Part shown: piece after piece, positions 36,017-45,330 of the stretch
Position numbering within the stretch: the stretch's first letter is position 1
Layout of the letters: every line of letters starts with the position of its first letter
Source: Paenarthrobacter nicotinovorans
GTDB taxonomy: Bacteria; Actinomycetota; Actinomycetes; Actinomycetales; Micrococcaceae
Length of the DNA: 64,000 nt
Direction of reading: 5' to 3'
Assembly (NCBI RefSeq): GCF_021919345.1
Contig: NZ_CP089293.1
Coordinates: 3,720,001 to 3,784,000, forward strand
Position numbers and translations under genes: made by a program
The notes under the pieces: generated by a model
The model's input: the letters and a program-made list of their open reading frames with translations, nothing else
Told to the model about the DNA's origin: nothing
The model's database searches: none

Positions 36017-37054
36017 TTACAGCGCCGGGTCCACCATGGTCATGCCTGCCGGGTTGGCCTTGTCGAAGCCGGGCAACAGTGCCGCAGCATCTTCCAGCCC
36101 GATAGTGCGTTCGATCAGCAACTGCGGCTGGAGCGCACCCTGTTCAATGAGCGCCATCATTCCGGGGTAGTCCACCGCGGCCATGCCGTGGCTGCCCAAG
36201 AGATCAAGTTCCCAGCCGATCACGCGGGCCATGGGCACCTGCGGGTTACCGTCGATGGAAGGCAACAGTCCGATCTGGACGTGCCGTCCCCGCCTGCGAA
36301 GGCTGAGGATTGCGTCGGCGCAGGTTTGTTCACTTCCGACGGCGTCTACCGCCACGTGGCTGCCTCCGCCGGAGAGGACGTTGACCGCAGCGGGGATGTC
36401 CGCGCCGTCGGCAAGGACGGTGTGGTCGGCGCCCAAGCGTGCGGCCACGGACAGGGCCTCAGGGTTCCGATCCACGGCAATGACCTTGGCTCCCATGGCC
36501 TTGGCGATCATCACGGCACTCAGTCCGACGCCTCCCGCGCCTACCACGGTCACCCACTCGCCGGCCTTCACGTTGGCACGGGCTGCCAGAGCACGGTATG
36601 CCGTGGCGAAGCGGCAGCCGAGGCTTGCCGCCGTCGTAAATTCGATGTTTTCCGGGATGGCAACCAGGTTGCTGTCGGCGGCGTGCAGGGCCACGTATTC
36701 AGCGAATGATCCCCAGTGGGTGAAGCCGGGCTGCTGCTGCTCGGGGCAGACCTGCGCGTCGCCGGCCAGGCACCATTCACAGGCGCCGCAACCGCAAACG
36801 AAGGGGACGGTGACGCGATCGCCGACCTTCCAGCGCTGGACGCCTTCCCCGACAGAGTCGATCACGCCGGCGAGCTCGTGACCCGGAACGTGGGGCATCT
36901 CAATGTCATCGTGGCCGGCCCAGGCGTGCCAGTCGCTGCGGCACATTCCTGTGGCCAGGACTTTCACCACCACACCCCCAACCGGGGCTACTGGCTTGGC
37001 GACCTCCCTGACATCGGGCTGGGTCCGGACTTCGTCGAAAACTACTGCGCGCAC
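36017..37054 (-). CDS. Zinc-dependent alcohol dehydrogenase (MDR family)
   Basis: A 345-residue medium-chain dehydrogenase. The catalytic zinc ligands are in GMCRSDWHAW and PGHELAG; the structural zinc site is the four-Cys segment CGCGACEWCLAGDAQVCPEQ near residue 93. The NAD fold is VVGAGGVGLSAVMIAKAMGA near residue 170. The substrate alcohol is unknown. It is divergent from the AhpD-like gene; its start is only 18 bp from the ECF41-type promoter on the other strand. Confidence 0.9.
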   Translation of the reverse strand: MRAVVFDEVRTQPDVREVAKPVAPVGGVVVKVLATGMCRSDWHAWAGHDDIEMPHVPGHELAGVIDSVGEGVQRWKVGDRVTVPFVCGCGACEWCLAGDAQVCPEQQQPGFTHWGSFAEYVALHAADSNLVAIPENIEFTTAASLGCRFATAYRALAARANVKAGEWVTVVGAGGVGLSAVMIAKAMGAKVIAVDRNPEALSVAARLGADHTVLADGADIPAAVNVLSGGGSHVAVDAVGSEQTCADAILSLRRRGRHVQIGLLPSIDGNPQVPMARVIGWELDLLGSHGMAAVDYPGMMALIEQGALQPQLLIERTIGLEDAAALLPGFDKANPAGMTMVDPAL

Positions 37055-37071
37055 GGATTGACTCTAACAAC

Positions 37072-37098
37072 TGTCACACTTCCGGCGCCCCTTCCGAC
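37072..37098 (+). promoter_or_regulatory. ECF41-type promoter upstream of the AhpD-like gene
   Basis: TGTCACA at 37072-37078, a 16-bp spacer, then CGAC at 37095-37098. ECF41 promoters have TGTCACA and CGTC with about the same spacing. It lies 39 bp before the start at 37138, in front of the carboxymuconolactone decarboxylase-like gene that typically accompanies ECF41 factors. Confidence 0.65.
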
Positions 37099-37137
37099 AT
37101 CCCTCATGTAAGGCATCAACTCTGAAAGGAAGTCAGC

Positions 37138-37596
37138 ATGACCCGCATCAACATCGGCCGCAGCAACAAACTCGGCTACGCTGCCGTCATTGGCCTTGAA
37201 GGTTACGCCCGCACGTCGGTCGATCCCGATCTGTACGAGCTGATCAAGCTCCGCGCCTCCATCCTCAACGGCTGCGGTTTCTGCGTGGACATGCACGCAA
37301 CGGACGGCAGGAAGCGCGGCATCCCGGACCGGAAACTGCACGCGGTGGCAGCCTGGCAGCACTCCAAGGTGTTCTTCGATGCCCGTGAGCAAGCTGTGCT
37401 CGCCCTGACCGACGCCTTGACTCAACTGGGGCCGGACACCGTGACGGACGAGATCTGGAACGCCGCCGCCACCCATTTCGACGACGGCCAGATGGGTGGC
37501 CTGATCCTGGCGATCTCCACCATCAACGTGTGGAACCGGATTGCCATCAGCACACAGATGGAGCCGCCGGTGGATGAGAAGAATCCGCTGGTCTGA
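37138..37596 (+). CDS. Carboxymuconolactone decarboxylase/AhpD-like protein
   Basis: A 152-residue all-helical protein with the AhpD-type redox pair in SILNGCGFCVDMHA near residue 43 (Cys-Gly-Phe-Cys and a His three residues on). Members reduce peroxides or lipoyl groups, or act as decarboxylases. AAAGGAA precedes the ATG. It sits between an ECF41-type promoter and the ECF41 sigma factor gene 8 bp downstream, so it is the expected main target of that factor and is probably involved in oxidative or envelope stress. Confidence 0.9.
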   Translation: MTRINIGRSNKLGYAAVIGLEGYARTSVDPDLYELIKLRASILNGCGFCVDMHATDGRKRGIPDRKLHAVAAWQHSKVFFDAREQAVLALTDALTQLGPDTVTDEIWNAAATHFDDGQMGGLILAISTINVWNRIAISTQMEPPVDEKNPLV

Positions 37597-37604
37597 AAGG
37601 TAAC

Positions 37605-38513
37605 GTGGGCAGCATGACCCTTGCAGTCTCCGCCACGGCGGCGTGGCAAAGCGAACGGAACCGCCTGTTGGGGATTGCGTACCGGATGCTGGGCGACTTC
37701 GGCCACGCCGAAGACGTGGTCTCCGAGGTGGCGATCGAGGCGGTGCGCCAGGAACGGAACACCGCTTCTGGCCGCGTGGACTCCTGGCCGGCGTGGCTGA
37801 CGACGGTGTGCGTGCGCCGCTCCATCGACCGGGTGCGCCAGCTCGCCGCGGTGCGGGAGGACTACACCGGGCCCTGGTTGCCCGAGCCCGTGGACAACGC
37901 TCAACTGCCCGAGGAGACGGTGGCCAACAGGGAATTGTTGTCCTTGACCCTGTTGCATCTGGCGGAGCAGCTGGCACCGGAGGCCCGGGCAGCGTTGGTA
38001 CTGCACCGAGCCTTCGGGATGCCCGCTCCGGAAATCGCGGCCATCCTGGACAAGACACCCGCTGCAGTGCGCCAGATGATCTCGCGTGCAGAACGCCGCC
38101 TGGACATCGACCCCAATGCACCCGCTCCCCGCGCCAAGGACCGTGCCGTCCTGGAGAAGCTCGTGGAAGCCATCGAACAGGGCGAGATCAACACGGTTGT
38201 AGCGATGCTCCACCAGGACGCGGTGCTGTGGGCCGACGGCGGCGGCAAGGTCAAGAGCGCCATGAACCCCTTGTTCGGGTCGGCGAGGATCGCACGCTTT
38301 TTTGCGGGCATCCTGGGCAAAGCGATTGCTTTCGATCCCGTGGAGCCTGTCCGGGCATGGGTCATTGGGATCAACGGCGGAGCGGCTTTGGTGCTCAGGC
38401 ACCACGGCCGTTCCGACGTCGTCGAAGTTGACGCGGGTCCCGACGGGAGCATCCGCGGGCTGCGGCAACTGTCCAACCCGGACAAGCTGACCCGGCTTTC
38501 GCAGCTTACGTAG
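37605..38513 (+). CDS. ECF41-type RNA polymerase sigma factor (SigJ-like) with SnoaL-like C-domain
   Basis: A 302-residue sigma factor. Region 2 is seen as RNRLLGIAYRMLGDFGHAEDVV and region 4 as APEIAAILDKTPAAVRQMISRAERRL. About 100 extra residues follow (VLEKLVEAIEQGEINTVVAML onward) and form the SnoaL-like C-terminal domain typical of ECF41, which regulates activity in place of a separate anti-sigma factor. The GTG at 37605 (AAAGG upstream) or the ATG at 37614 may be the start. The gene follows its AhpD-like partner in one transcript behind an ECF41-type promoter, which implies autoregulation. Confidence 0.9.
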   Translation: MGSMTLAVSATAAWQSERNRLLGIAYRMLGDFGHAEDVVSEVAIEAVRQERNTASGRVDSWPAWLTTVCVRRSIDRVRQLAAVREDYTGPWLPEPVDNAQLPEETVANRELLSLTLLHLAEQLAPEARAALVLHRAFGMPAPEIAAILDKTPAAVRQMISRAERRLDIDPNAPAPRAKDRAVLEKLVEAIEQGEINTVVAMLHQDAVLWADGGGKVKSAMNPLFGSARIARFFAGILGKAIAFDPVEPVRAWVIGINGGAALVLRHHGRSDVVEVDAGPDGSIRGLRQLSNPDKLTRLSQLT

Positions 38514-38519
38514 CCCGGC

Positions 38520-39815
38520 TCACGATTTCACCATGCTGCGGCCGTCCACCGGCTGCGGCAGGAGGCGCCTCGACGGCCTTCGCCCGGCCAGGAACGCCGC
38601 GGCCCCCAGCCCTGCCGGTACCAGCAGCGCCCATCCGCTGAAGAGCAGAACCACAAGCATCACGACGGCGGCCACCACCACGCCGTACCAGGCTGCGGTC
38701 CGTCGCGGCAACAGCCGTACGCCCGCCGCCAGCCCGAACGCGGTGACAGCGGTGAAGCACGCGGATGCTGCTCCGATCTGGAACTCAATGCTGAGCCATC
38801 CAAGAGCAGCCAGGGCGAAGGAGATCGACGACATCACCGCCAGCGAGCACAGGCTCGCTGCCGGCACTTGGCCCGGGTCGACGCCGCGCGCAAGAGCCCG
38901 CGGCAGCACGCCGTCGGACGCCAATCTGGCACCGAGCTTACTGGCGCCTGCCACGAAAGTACTGAGCGGACCAAACGTGAGGACCGCAGCCGCGACAGCG
39001 GTCAAGGGTGCCGCCGCGGGACCGAGTCCTTTCGCCAGCAGTTCGGCCACCGGGACGCTGCTGTCCGCGAGCGCGGGCCCCAGAACGGCGACGCATGCAG
39101 CCACCAGTCCGATGTACACCACTCCAACCACCACCAAGGTCAGCCAGGTGGCGCGTTTGAGGTCCCGTTCGGGGTTGCGGAACTCCCCAGCCAGGTGCGT
39201 CACTGCTTCCCATCCCGCGAAGCAGAAGAACAGCAGACTGGCCGCCCCGCCCACAGCCCAGAAGCCATGCGGAGCAAAGGGAGTGAAGTTCTCCACACGG
39301 GCAAAGGGCGCGGCCACGGCAACTGCAAAGGCGAGCAACGCAACGAGCAGAACCATCAGGAGGAGTTGCAGCTTGCTCGAGACCCGGATCCCCACTGCGT
39401 TGCTCAGGAAGCCCGCAGCCAGGATCACCCCAGCTGCGATCAGCGCAGTCCCCCTGCCGCCTCCCATGGCATGGGCAATGTACTCCCCGCCTATCACCGC
39501 GGTAGCCGGCGCCCCGAACGGAATTGCGAAGTAGAACAGGTAGCCGGCTACTACTGAGGCCCGCTGTCCGAAAGCCCTCGTGACGAACGTTGCGATGCCC
39601 CCGGCGTCGGGCTGCTGCCTGGACATTTCGGCGAAGCTCAACGCCACCGGCGTGCAGAACACCAGGAGCAAGACCCACGCCAGGATCGACGCCGGGCCCG
39701 CCACCTGGGCGGCGATGGCCGGCAGAACCAGGACTCCCGATCCCAAGATGGCACCTACATAAATCCCGGTCGCCCTGAACAGCCCAAGGCCCGAATTACT
39801 CACAGCTCTGCTCAC
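38520..39815 (-). CDS. APC superfamily amino acid/amine permease
   Basis: A 431-residue transporter with about twelve transmembrane helices. The APC first-helix motif is IYVGAILGSGVLVLPAIAA near residue 18, and the helix-6 region (LLFFCFAGWEAVTHLAGEFRNPERD) is typical. It may import amino acids or amines; the copper amine oxidase and aldehyde dehydrogenase on either side of the TetR gene suggest an amine such as phenylethylamine. It is converged on by the ECF41 gene. No terminator was seen in the 6 bp between them. Confidence 0.85.
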   Translation of the reverse strand: MSRAVSNSGLGLFRATGIYVGAILGSGVLVLPAIAAQVAGPASILAWVLLLVFCTPVALSFAEMSRQQPDAGGIATFVTRAFGQRASVVAGYLFYFAIPFGAPATAVIGGEYIAHAMGGGRGTALIAAGVILAAGFLSNAVGIRVSSKLQLLLMVLLVALLAFAVAVAAPFARVENFTPFAPHGFWAVGGAASLLFFCFAGWEAVTHLAGEFRNPERDLKRATWLTLVVVGVVYIGLVAACVAVLGPALADSSVPVAELLAKGLGPAAAPLTAVAAAVLTFGPLSTFVAGASKLGARLASDGVLPRALARGVDPGQVPAASLCSLAVMSSISFALAALGWLSIEFQIGAASACFTAVTAFGLAAGVRLLPRRTAAWYGVVVAAVVMLVVLLFSGWALLVPAGLGAAAFLAGRRPSRRLLPQPVDGRSMVKS

Positions 39816-39988
39816 CTGTTCACTGAACCGTGTTCGGGGTGGATGCAGGAAGCAGGGAAACTGCCTGCTAGGACTAATATCCTGCCGAATTTTCGTGAGC
39901 CTGTTGCTTCCTGACCTTCTTTTGCCCTGGAGCGACGGAAAATCAGCCTTTTAGGGTTGGGGTTCCGTGCTTCTGGCGGCAAAGAGGG

Positions 39989-40426
39989 TCAGGACGCTAC
40001 AGCCGCTCGACGCCTCAGGCGCGCCACCAGCGTGGCGGCGAGCAACGCCGTCGTGATTTCCAGTCCGATGACCAGCAGCAGTTGCGCTGCGCCGGACGTA
40101 TCAACAACGTTCGACGACGGCCTGCCGCCGTGGGCGTGTCCGGCACCGCCCGCTCCCAGCAGCAGGACGGCGTGCAGTCCCACCATGGCGAGGGCGGAGA
40201 TGGTCACTTGATGGAGCGCGCCCACCCTGCTGTGCCGCCAGATGTGGACAGTGCACGGAATGCAGACAGCGGCCAGGGCGATCATGAGGATGCCCAGCCA
40301 GGCGTCGTGGTGTCCCGAAGCCGCGAGCCAGAGATGCACGGCGCAGGAAACAGCTGTCAGTGCCGCACAGAAGCGGGGATGGAGGACGGGCCCGCGTGAA
40401 CGGACCCGTCCTGCCGTCGTTGTCAT
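39989..40426 (-). CDS. Hypothetical membrane protein cotranscribed with the amine oxidase
   Basis: A 145-residue protein with four hydrophobic helices and a His/Gly-rich loop (GAGGAGHAHGGRPSS). Its start lies 14 bp after the amine oxidase stop on the same strand, so they probably form one transcript. The histidines could serve copper supply to the oxidase, but that is a guess. I do not recognise a family. The 170 bp after it up to the permease hold nothing I can name. Confidence 0.6.
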   Translation of the reverse strand: MTTTAGRVRSRGPVLHPRFCAALTAVSCAVHLWLAASGHHDAWLGILMIALAAVCIPCTVHIWRHSRVGALHQVTISALAMVGLHAVLLLGAGGAGHAHGGRPSSNVVDTSGAAQLLLVIGLEITTALLAATLVARLRRRAAVAS

Positions 40427-40440
40427 GGCTTCGCGGCCCT

Positions 40441-42384
40441 TTAGTGGCAGTGACCGGCAGGCTCGCCGGAATCACCGGCTGCGCTGTGGCAGCTTGAGCC
40501 TGAGGTGTTGGCCGGCACGTCCAGGACTGGGCTGCGGTCGAAGAAGCCCTCGGGCCGAAGCTTGAAGCCAACGGTGTCCACGGGCATGATCGGCCAGTCC
40601 TCCACGCGCGGGAAGTGCGTGAGGCCGAAGGTGTGCCAGAGGACGATGTCCTGGCCGTCGATGTCACGGTCCTGGGCGACGTAGGCCGGGAGGCCGGCGC
40701 CGCCGGAGTGCTGGTTCACGAAATCGCCCGTGGGGTAGCGCTCCTCGTCGGCGTAGCGGGTGACCCATACGTCCTTGGTGGCGAAGGCTGCCCGTTTGGC
40801 GATGGAGGAGCCGGGATCGGCCAGCAGCGTGGGCTGGTTCTCGGAGTGGAGCTTGTAGCCGACCGGTTCACCGAGACGGTTCTTGGACTCCGGGTTGGAG
40901 ATGATCCAGGTACGGCCACTGCGGGCATCGGCTTCGCGGACGGCCTCCGACTCTTTGGTGAGGAGCGTGCGCTTGCGGGAGAACGCGTTGCCGCGCTCGT
41001 TGCCTTCGCCCATGGTCTGGCGGACCACGTCTTCTTCTTCCACACGGTTGGTGAAGCCGTCGATGGCCATGTCCAGGCGGGCGCTGAAGAGGTGCTGGTG
41101 GAACGGTGCGCCGAGGCCGGGGGCCAGTTGCGAGATGTTGTCAGAGCCACCTTCCGGGAAGGCACTGGTGAACACGACGCCGGTCGCCTTCGCCTCGAAC
41201 TCGATGGTGCCGTCCAGGTAGAGGTACCAGTAGAAGCCGTAGTCGTAGTTGCCGATGGTGGTGAAGAAGGAGATCACCAAGCGCCGGTTGCGGCGGGTGT
41301 AGTTGATGCCGGTCCAGAGGTCGGAGTGCTTGGACAGGATGCCCCAGTCTTCCTCGTGCATGCAGATGCCGTTGCGGATCTCGCGGGGGTTGCCGAAGGC
41401 GTCACTGATGACCGGGCTGAGATAGGTAATGTCACCCAGGCAGTCGCAGCCAAGTTCCAGCGAGTTGGCGTACTGGCCCACCAGGTATTCGCCGGTGTCG
41501 AAGTAGTTCTGCCACGACCGGATAGGCGAAGGGTCACCGTAGGGAACCACCATCTCGGCGATGGAAGCGCGATTGATGATGGGGCGCTTCTTCTCGCCGT
41601 CCTGGAAGGCAAGGTTGTGGAGGACCACTCCTTCGCGGACATCGAAGCCGACGTCCACGCTCCACTTTTCCCACTCGACATGGTTACCGCCGGTGACCGT
41701 GAAGCTCGGGCCTTCGGGCTGGGTGATGCTGATGGGTTTCTGCGTTTCCCTCAGCGGGCCTGTCAGTTCAGGATCCGTGTAGTTTCCGTGTTCTGCCGGG
41801 ATGGGCATGGCTCCGAGGTCGATGACCTGGGTGACTTCCTTGTTCACGACATCGACGTACGCAACCAGCCCATCGACGGGGTGGGCCCAGGCGCTGTCCT
41901 CGGGGAAGTCCTGTACGAAGGCCAGGCCGCGGAGGATGCGGCGGCCTTTCTCTTCCGCGTACTCAAAAACACCCGCGGACAACGGAGCGACGCGAACCTT
42001 TTCCACGTCCAGGTCCCGGGCGGCGAGGGCTGCCAGCCAGCGCTCATCTGTGGCGAGGAGCGTTTCAACCACCTCGAACTCTTCTTCCAGCACGGGAAGC
42101 TCGCCGGAGACCTTGGTGTCCAGTTCCTTGGCAATGAGGATTTCGCCGCGGGTCACCGAAACCAGGACGTCCGTGGGTGCTCCGCCGGAGATGTCGTGGA
42201 TGAACACGCGGAACCGGCGGTCTGCCTCTGCCTGCCCACGGGAAGGATCCACCAGTCCCAGGTAGGCGATCCGCTTTTCGGAACCGAGGTGTCCGGCGGC
42301 CCGCAGGATTGCCTGGACCTCGGAGATCTCGGCACCCGTGGCCAGGCGGTACTGGGTGGCTGTCTCAGTTGCTGTGGGCGTCAT
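40441..42384 (-). CDS. Copper-containing primary amine oxidase
   Basis: A 647-residue enzyme that converts primary amines to aldehydes with release of ammonia and hydrogen peroxide. Tyr380 in [12 protein letters not shown] is the residue processed to topaquinone; the catalytic Asp lies in the [11 protein letters not shown] segment; the copper histidines include those in [13 protein letters not shown]. Length and topaquinone position nearly equal those of Arthrobacter globiformis phenylethylamine oxidase. The start at 42384 ([12 protein letters not shown]) is chosen over far upstream ATGs that run through the operator. A TetR regulator is divergent, and an aldehyde dehydrogenase lies 1.5 kb away. 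Confidence 0.93.
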   Translation of the reverse strand: MTPTATETATQYRLATGAEISEVQAILRAAGHLGSEKRIAYLGLVDPSRGQAEADRRFRVFIHDISGGAPTDVLVSVTRGEILIAKELDTKVSGELPVLEEEFEVVETLLATDERWLAALAARDLDVEKVRVAPLSAGVFEYAEEKGRRILRGLAFVQDFPEDSAWAHPVDGLVAYVDVVNKEVTQVIDLGAMPIPAEHGNYTDPELTGPLRETQKPISITQPEGPSFTVTGGNHVEWEKWSVDVGFDVREGVVLHNLAFQDGEKKRPIINRASIAEMVVPYGDPSPIRSWQNYFDTGEYLVGQYANSLELGCDCLGDITYLSPVISDAFGNPREIRNGICMHEEDWGILSKHSDLWTGINYTRRNRRLVISFFTTIGNYDYGFYWYLYLDGTIEFEAKATGVVFTSAFPEGGSDNISQLAPGLGAPFHQHLFSARLDMAIDGFTNRVEEEDVVRQTMGEGNERGNAFSRKRTLLTKESEAVREADARSGRTWIISNPESKNRLGEPVGYKLHSENQPTLLADPGSSIAKRAAFATKDVWVTRYADEERYPTGDFVNQHSGGAGLPAYVAQDRDIDGQDIVLWHTFGLTHFPRVEDWPIMPVDTVGFKLRPEGFFDRSPVLDVPANTSGSSCHSAAGDSGEPAGHCH

Positions 42385-42421
42385 GGCTGCCTCTTGTCCG
42401 GGACCTATGATGGGTCGGGAT

Positions 42422-42447
42422 TTATTTTCTATAGGTGTAGAGAATAA
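42422..42447. promoter_or_regulatory. TetR-type operator between the amine oxidase and TetR genes
   Basis: TTATTTTCTA-TAGGTG-TAGAGAATAA is an inverted repeat with 9 of 10 arm positions matching, centred in the divergent promoter region. It is probably bound by the TetR protein at 42508. Confidence 0.55.
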
Positions 42448-42507
42448 CCAAAACGTAAGATGGGTCACAAGACCTTTCCGCCAATTATTTTTCCGGGAGC
42501 CCAGCCA

Positions 42508-43098
42508 GTGCCAAAGATTGTGGACCACGATCAACGACGCCTCGAACTGGTGGATGCAACATGGCGGATCATCGCAAGGCTCGGCATGGAAGGCGCCACC
42601 ATGCGGGAAATAGCAGAGGAAGCAGGCTTCGCCAACGGCGCCCTCAAGCCCTACTTCCCCACCAAGGACCTGCTGCTGACATCCGCTTTCGGACACGTTT
42701 TCAACCGCACCAACCAGCGCATCGCCACCATGACCGACGGACTCTCAGGGGTGGCGGCCCTCCGCGCCTTCTGCGCCGAAGTCCTGCCCCTGGACGAGGA
42801 ACGCGTCAACGAAGCCCGCATCGTGATCCCGTTTTGGCAGAAGGCACTCAACGACGCCGACATGGCCGCCCTCCACAGCGAGTCCATGAGCCAGTGGCAC
42901 ACCACCATCACGGCCCACTGTGCAGCAGCCCGGGCGGCCGGTGAGATCGCCACCCCCATCGGGGACGCCGCCGTCGCCGATCACCTGCTGAACATGATGC
43001 TGGGCGCGCAGATCGTGGCCGCGTTATCCCCCAACGAGCACTTCTCGCAGGACCTTGAGGGGCAGTTGGACAATTACCTGGCGCTGCTTGCCGCGTAG
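42508..43098 (+). CDS. TetR family transcriptional regulator (BetI-like)
   Basis: A 196-residue repressor. The helix-turn-helix is [21 protein letters not shown] then [13 protein letters not shown], with Leu-Lys-Pro-Tyr-Phe in the usual Y-x-H-F position; the rest is the helical ligand domain. The GTG at 42508 behind CCGGGAG is preferred; an ATG at 42460 adds 16 residues and has no ribosome site. It is divergent from the copper amine oxidase, whose expression it probably represses until an amine or aldehyde is present. Confidence 0.87.
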   Translation: MPKIVDHDQRRLELVDATWRIIARLGMEGATMREIAEEAGFANGALKPYFPTKDLLLTSAFGHVFNRTNQRIATMTDGLSGVAALRAFCAEVLPLDEERVNEARIVIPFWQKALNDADMAALHSESMSQWHTTITAHCAAARAAGEIATPIGDAAVADHLLNMMLGAQIVAALSPNEHFSQDLEGQLDNYLALLAA

Positions 43099-43114
43099 GC
43101 AGCAGGCGGCGCCG

Positions 43115-43762
43115 CTAGCTCGTGGCGCCCGACGCCACCACGCCGACTCCCAGCCCGGCGATCACGCCGCTGCTGACACGCTCGACGACGGTGCTCACCT
43201 TGGGCCGCTTGAGCCACCGCATCGCTTTGAACGCCACAACGGCGATCATCGAGAGATACGCGAAGGCGATGACGGCCACCACCACGCCCAAAATGAGCGA
43301 CGTGCCCATGGTGTCGCCGCCATGCGGGATGAATTGAGGAACTACCGCCAGGTAGAAGAGGCCAACCTTCGGATTGAGGAGGGTGGACAAGGCTCCGGCG
43401 CCCAAAGCCGAGAGACGACTGTACGGGAGTGGCTCGTTGGCACCCTCCCCGGCGGCAGCTGATTTGGCGGCCTTCCGCGACTTGATGAACGACGACACCC
43501 CCAAGTACAGCAAGTACAAGCCGCCTGCGATCTTGACCCAGCGGAACAGTTCCGCCGACTGCTCCAGGATGGCGGCCAAACCCACGCCCACCAAGGCAGC
43601 CCAGGCAATCGCGCCCATGGCGGATCCAGCCGCTGCCGCAATGCCTGCGCTGGGCCTGTTCAATGCGATGCGCAGGACAAGGAAGGTGTCCGGGCCGGGC
43701 GTTACGGACAGGACCAGGCAGAGACCGGCGAAGGCTGCGAGGGAAGCAAGAGTCACAAGCAC
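43115..43762 (-). CDS. LysE/RhtB family exporter
   Basis: A 215-residue membrane protein with about six helices. The family opening is LCLVLSVTPGPDTFLVLRIAL near residue 15, and LSTLLNPKVGLFYLAVVPQF near residue 115 is the second hallmark. These proteins export amino acids and related amines. It converges on the TetR gene and is divergent from the aldehyde dehydrogenase. It may protect against surplus amine or amino acid. Confidence 0.9.
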   Translation of the reverse strand: MLVTLASLAAFAGLCLVLSVTPGPDTFLVLRIALNRPSAGIAAAAGSAMGAIAWAALVGVGLAAILEQSAELFRWVKIAGGLYLLYLGVSSFIKSRKAAKSAAAGEGANEPLPYSRLSALGAGALSTLLNPKVGLFYLAVVPQFIPHGGDTMGTSLILGVVVAVIAFAYLSMIAVVAFKAMRWLKRPKVSTVVERVSSGVIAGLGVGVVASGATS

Positions 43763-43917
43763 GATTATCAGCCACTAGGCAGCACGGGCAAAGCGTTCAC
43801 TTCCCGTCAAGGGCTGTTCGTGCAAAGACAAGGCCGCGTCGCATGATGCCAACCACACTGGAAACATCGCCGCGTGCCTCACTGGCCGCCAAGACTTACT
43901 ACCCGAGCGGAGTACCA

Positions 43918-45330
43918 ATGGAGACTTACGACGCCCTGCTGGCCTCGATTACCCCGGCCCCCGGCCAAGACCGCCGCACCATTTTCGACCCTGCGACGGG
44001 CGAGGCTGTCGGCGATGCGCCCGTTCACACCGTCGAGGACCTCCAGCATGCGGTTGATGCCGCCGCTGCCGCCCAACCTGCATGGGCTGCCTTGGGCCAC
44101 GACGCCAGGTCAGCTGCGCTCATGAAGGCAGCCGACGCCGTCGAGCGTTCCGCTGAAGAACTCGCCCAGCTGCTCTCCCGCGAGCAGGGCAAGCCGCTGA
44201 ACGGCCCGAACGCCCGCTTCGAAGTGGGTGCGTGTGCCGCTTGGCTGCGCGCCACGGCCGCGACGCCGCTGGATCCCGAGACAGTAGTGGACGACGGCGA
44301 GACCCGCGCCGAGCTGCACTACCGTCCCATCGGCGTGGTGGGTGCCATTGGCCCGTGGAACTGGCCCATGATGATCACCGTGTGGCAAATCGCCCCGGCC
44401 CTGCGCATGGGCAATGCCGTGGTGGTCAAGCCCTCCGAATACACTCCGCTGTCCGTGCTGGCGCTGGCGTCCATCATCAATCAGGAACTGCCTGAAGGAC
44501 TGCTGTCCGTGGTCTCCGGCGGCCGCGACGTCGGCGAAGCGCTGGCCTCGCACGACGCCATCGGCAAGGTCATGTTCACCGGCTCCACCGCCACGGGCAA
44601 GGCGATCATCCGTTCGTCGGCCGATACCGTCAAGCGGCTCACGCTGGAACTCGGCGGCAACGACGCCGGTATCGTCCTGCCGGACTCCGACCCCAAGGCC
44701 ATCGCTGAAGGGCTGTTCTGGGGGGCTTTCATCAACACCGGCCAGACCTGCGCCGCCCTGAAGCGCCTGTACGTGCACGAGTCCCAGTACGAAGCCGTCT
44801 GCTCAGAGCTTGCAGCTGTTGCTGCTGCCATGCCGATGGGCAACGGTCTGGATGAGAACAACGTCCTGGGCCCGCTGCAGAACCGGCAGCAGTACGACAT
44901 CGTGGCCCGCCTGGTTGAAGCCGCCCGCGATTCCGGTGCGCGCGTGTTGATCGGCGGCAACCCCGACGCGGACCAGCCCGGCAACTTCTACCCGACCACC
45001 CTGGTGGCGGACATCGATAACGACAACCCGTTGGTGGCTGAAGAACAGTTCGGACCCGCGCTGCCGATCATCAAGTACAGCACCGTTGACGAGGCCGTCG
45101 CCAAGGCGAACGCGCTCGACGTCGGACTGGGCGCCTCCGTCTGGTCATCCGACTTGGGTGCCGCCCGGGAAGTCGCCTCACGGATCCAGGCCGGCACCGT
45201 GTGGATCAACAAGCACGGCGCCGTAGACCCACGAATCCCGTTCGGTGGTGCGAAGCAGTCCGGCTACGGCCTGGAATTCGGCGCCGAAGGCCTCAAGGCC
45301 CTGGGAGTGCCCCAGATCATCAACGGCTGA
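43918..45330 (+). CDS. Aldehyde dehydrogenase family protein
   Basis: A 470-residue NAD(P)-dependent aldehyde dehydrogenase. The catalytic Cys lies in INTGQTCAALKRL near residue 280, the base Glu in LTLELGGNDAGIV near residue 246, and the cofactor Asn in GAIGPWNWPMM. The start at 43918 has GCGGAG upstream; ATGs further up are possible but lack a ribosome site. In this block the likely role is to oxidise the aldehyde made by the copper amine oxidase, for example phenylacetaldehyde to phenylacetate. Confidence 0.88.
   Translation: METYDALLASITPAPGQDRRTIFDPATGEAVGDAPVHTVEDLQHAVDAAAAAQPAWAALGHDARSAALMKAADAVERSAEELAQLLSREQGKPLNGPNARFEVGACAAWLRATAATPLDPETVVDDGETRAELHYRPIGVVGAIGPWNWPMMITVWQIAPALRMGNAVVVKPSEYTPLSVLALASIINQELPEGLLSVVSGGRDVGEALASHDAIGKVMFTGSTATGKAIIRSSADTVKRLTLELGGNDAGIVLPDSDPKAIAEGLFWGAFINTGQTCAALKRLYVHESQYEAVCSELAAVAAAMPMGNGLDENNVLGPLQNRQQYDIVARLVEAARDSGARVLIGGNPDADQPGNFYPTTLVADIDNDNPLVAEEQFGPALPIIKYSTVDEAVAKANALDVGLGASVWSSDLGAAREVASRIQAGTVWINKHGAVDPRIPFGGAKQSGYGLEFGAEGLKALGVPQIING

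Noticed and set aside
35600..37111. Long plus-strand frames across the aminotransferase end and the alcohol dehydrogenase
   Set aside because: They cross two well-supported genes on both strands and show no recognisable motif.
40615..42447. A 610-residue open frame on the plus strand opposite the copper amine oxidase
   Set aside because: It is a mirror frame of a strongly supported gene, with Val/Glu/Asp-rich low-complexity composition and no motif.
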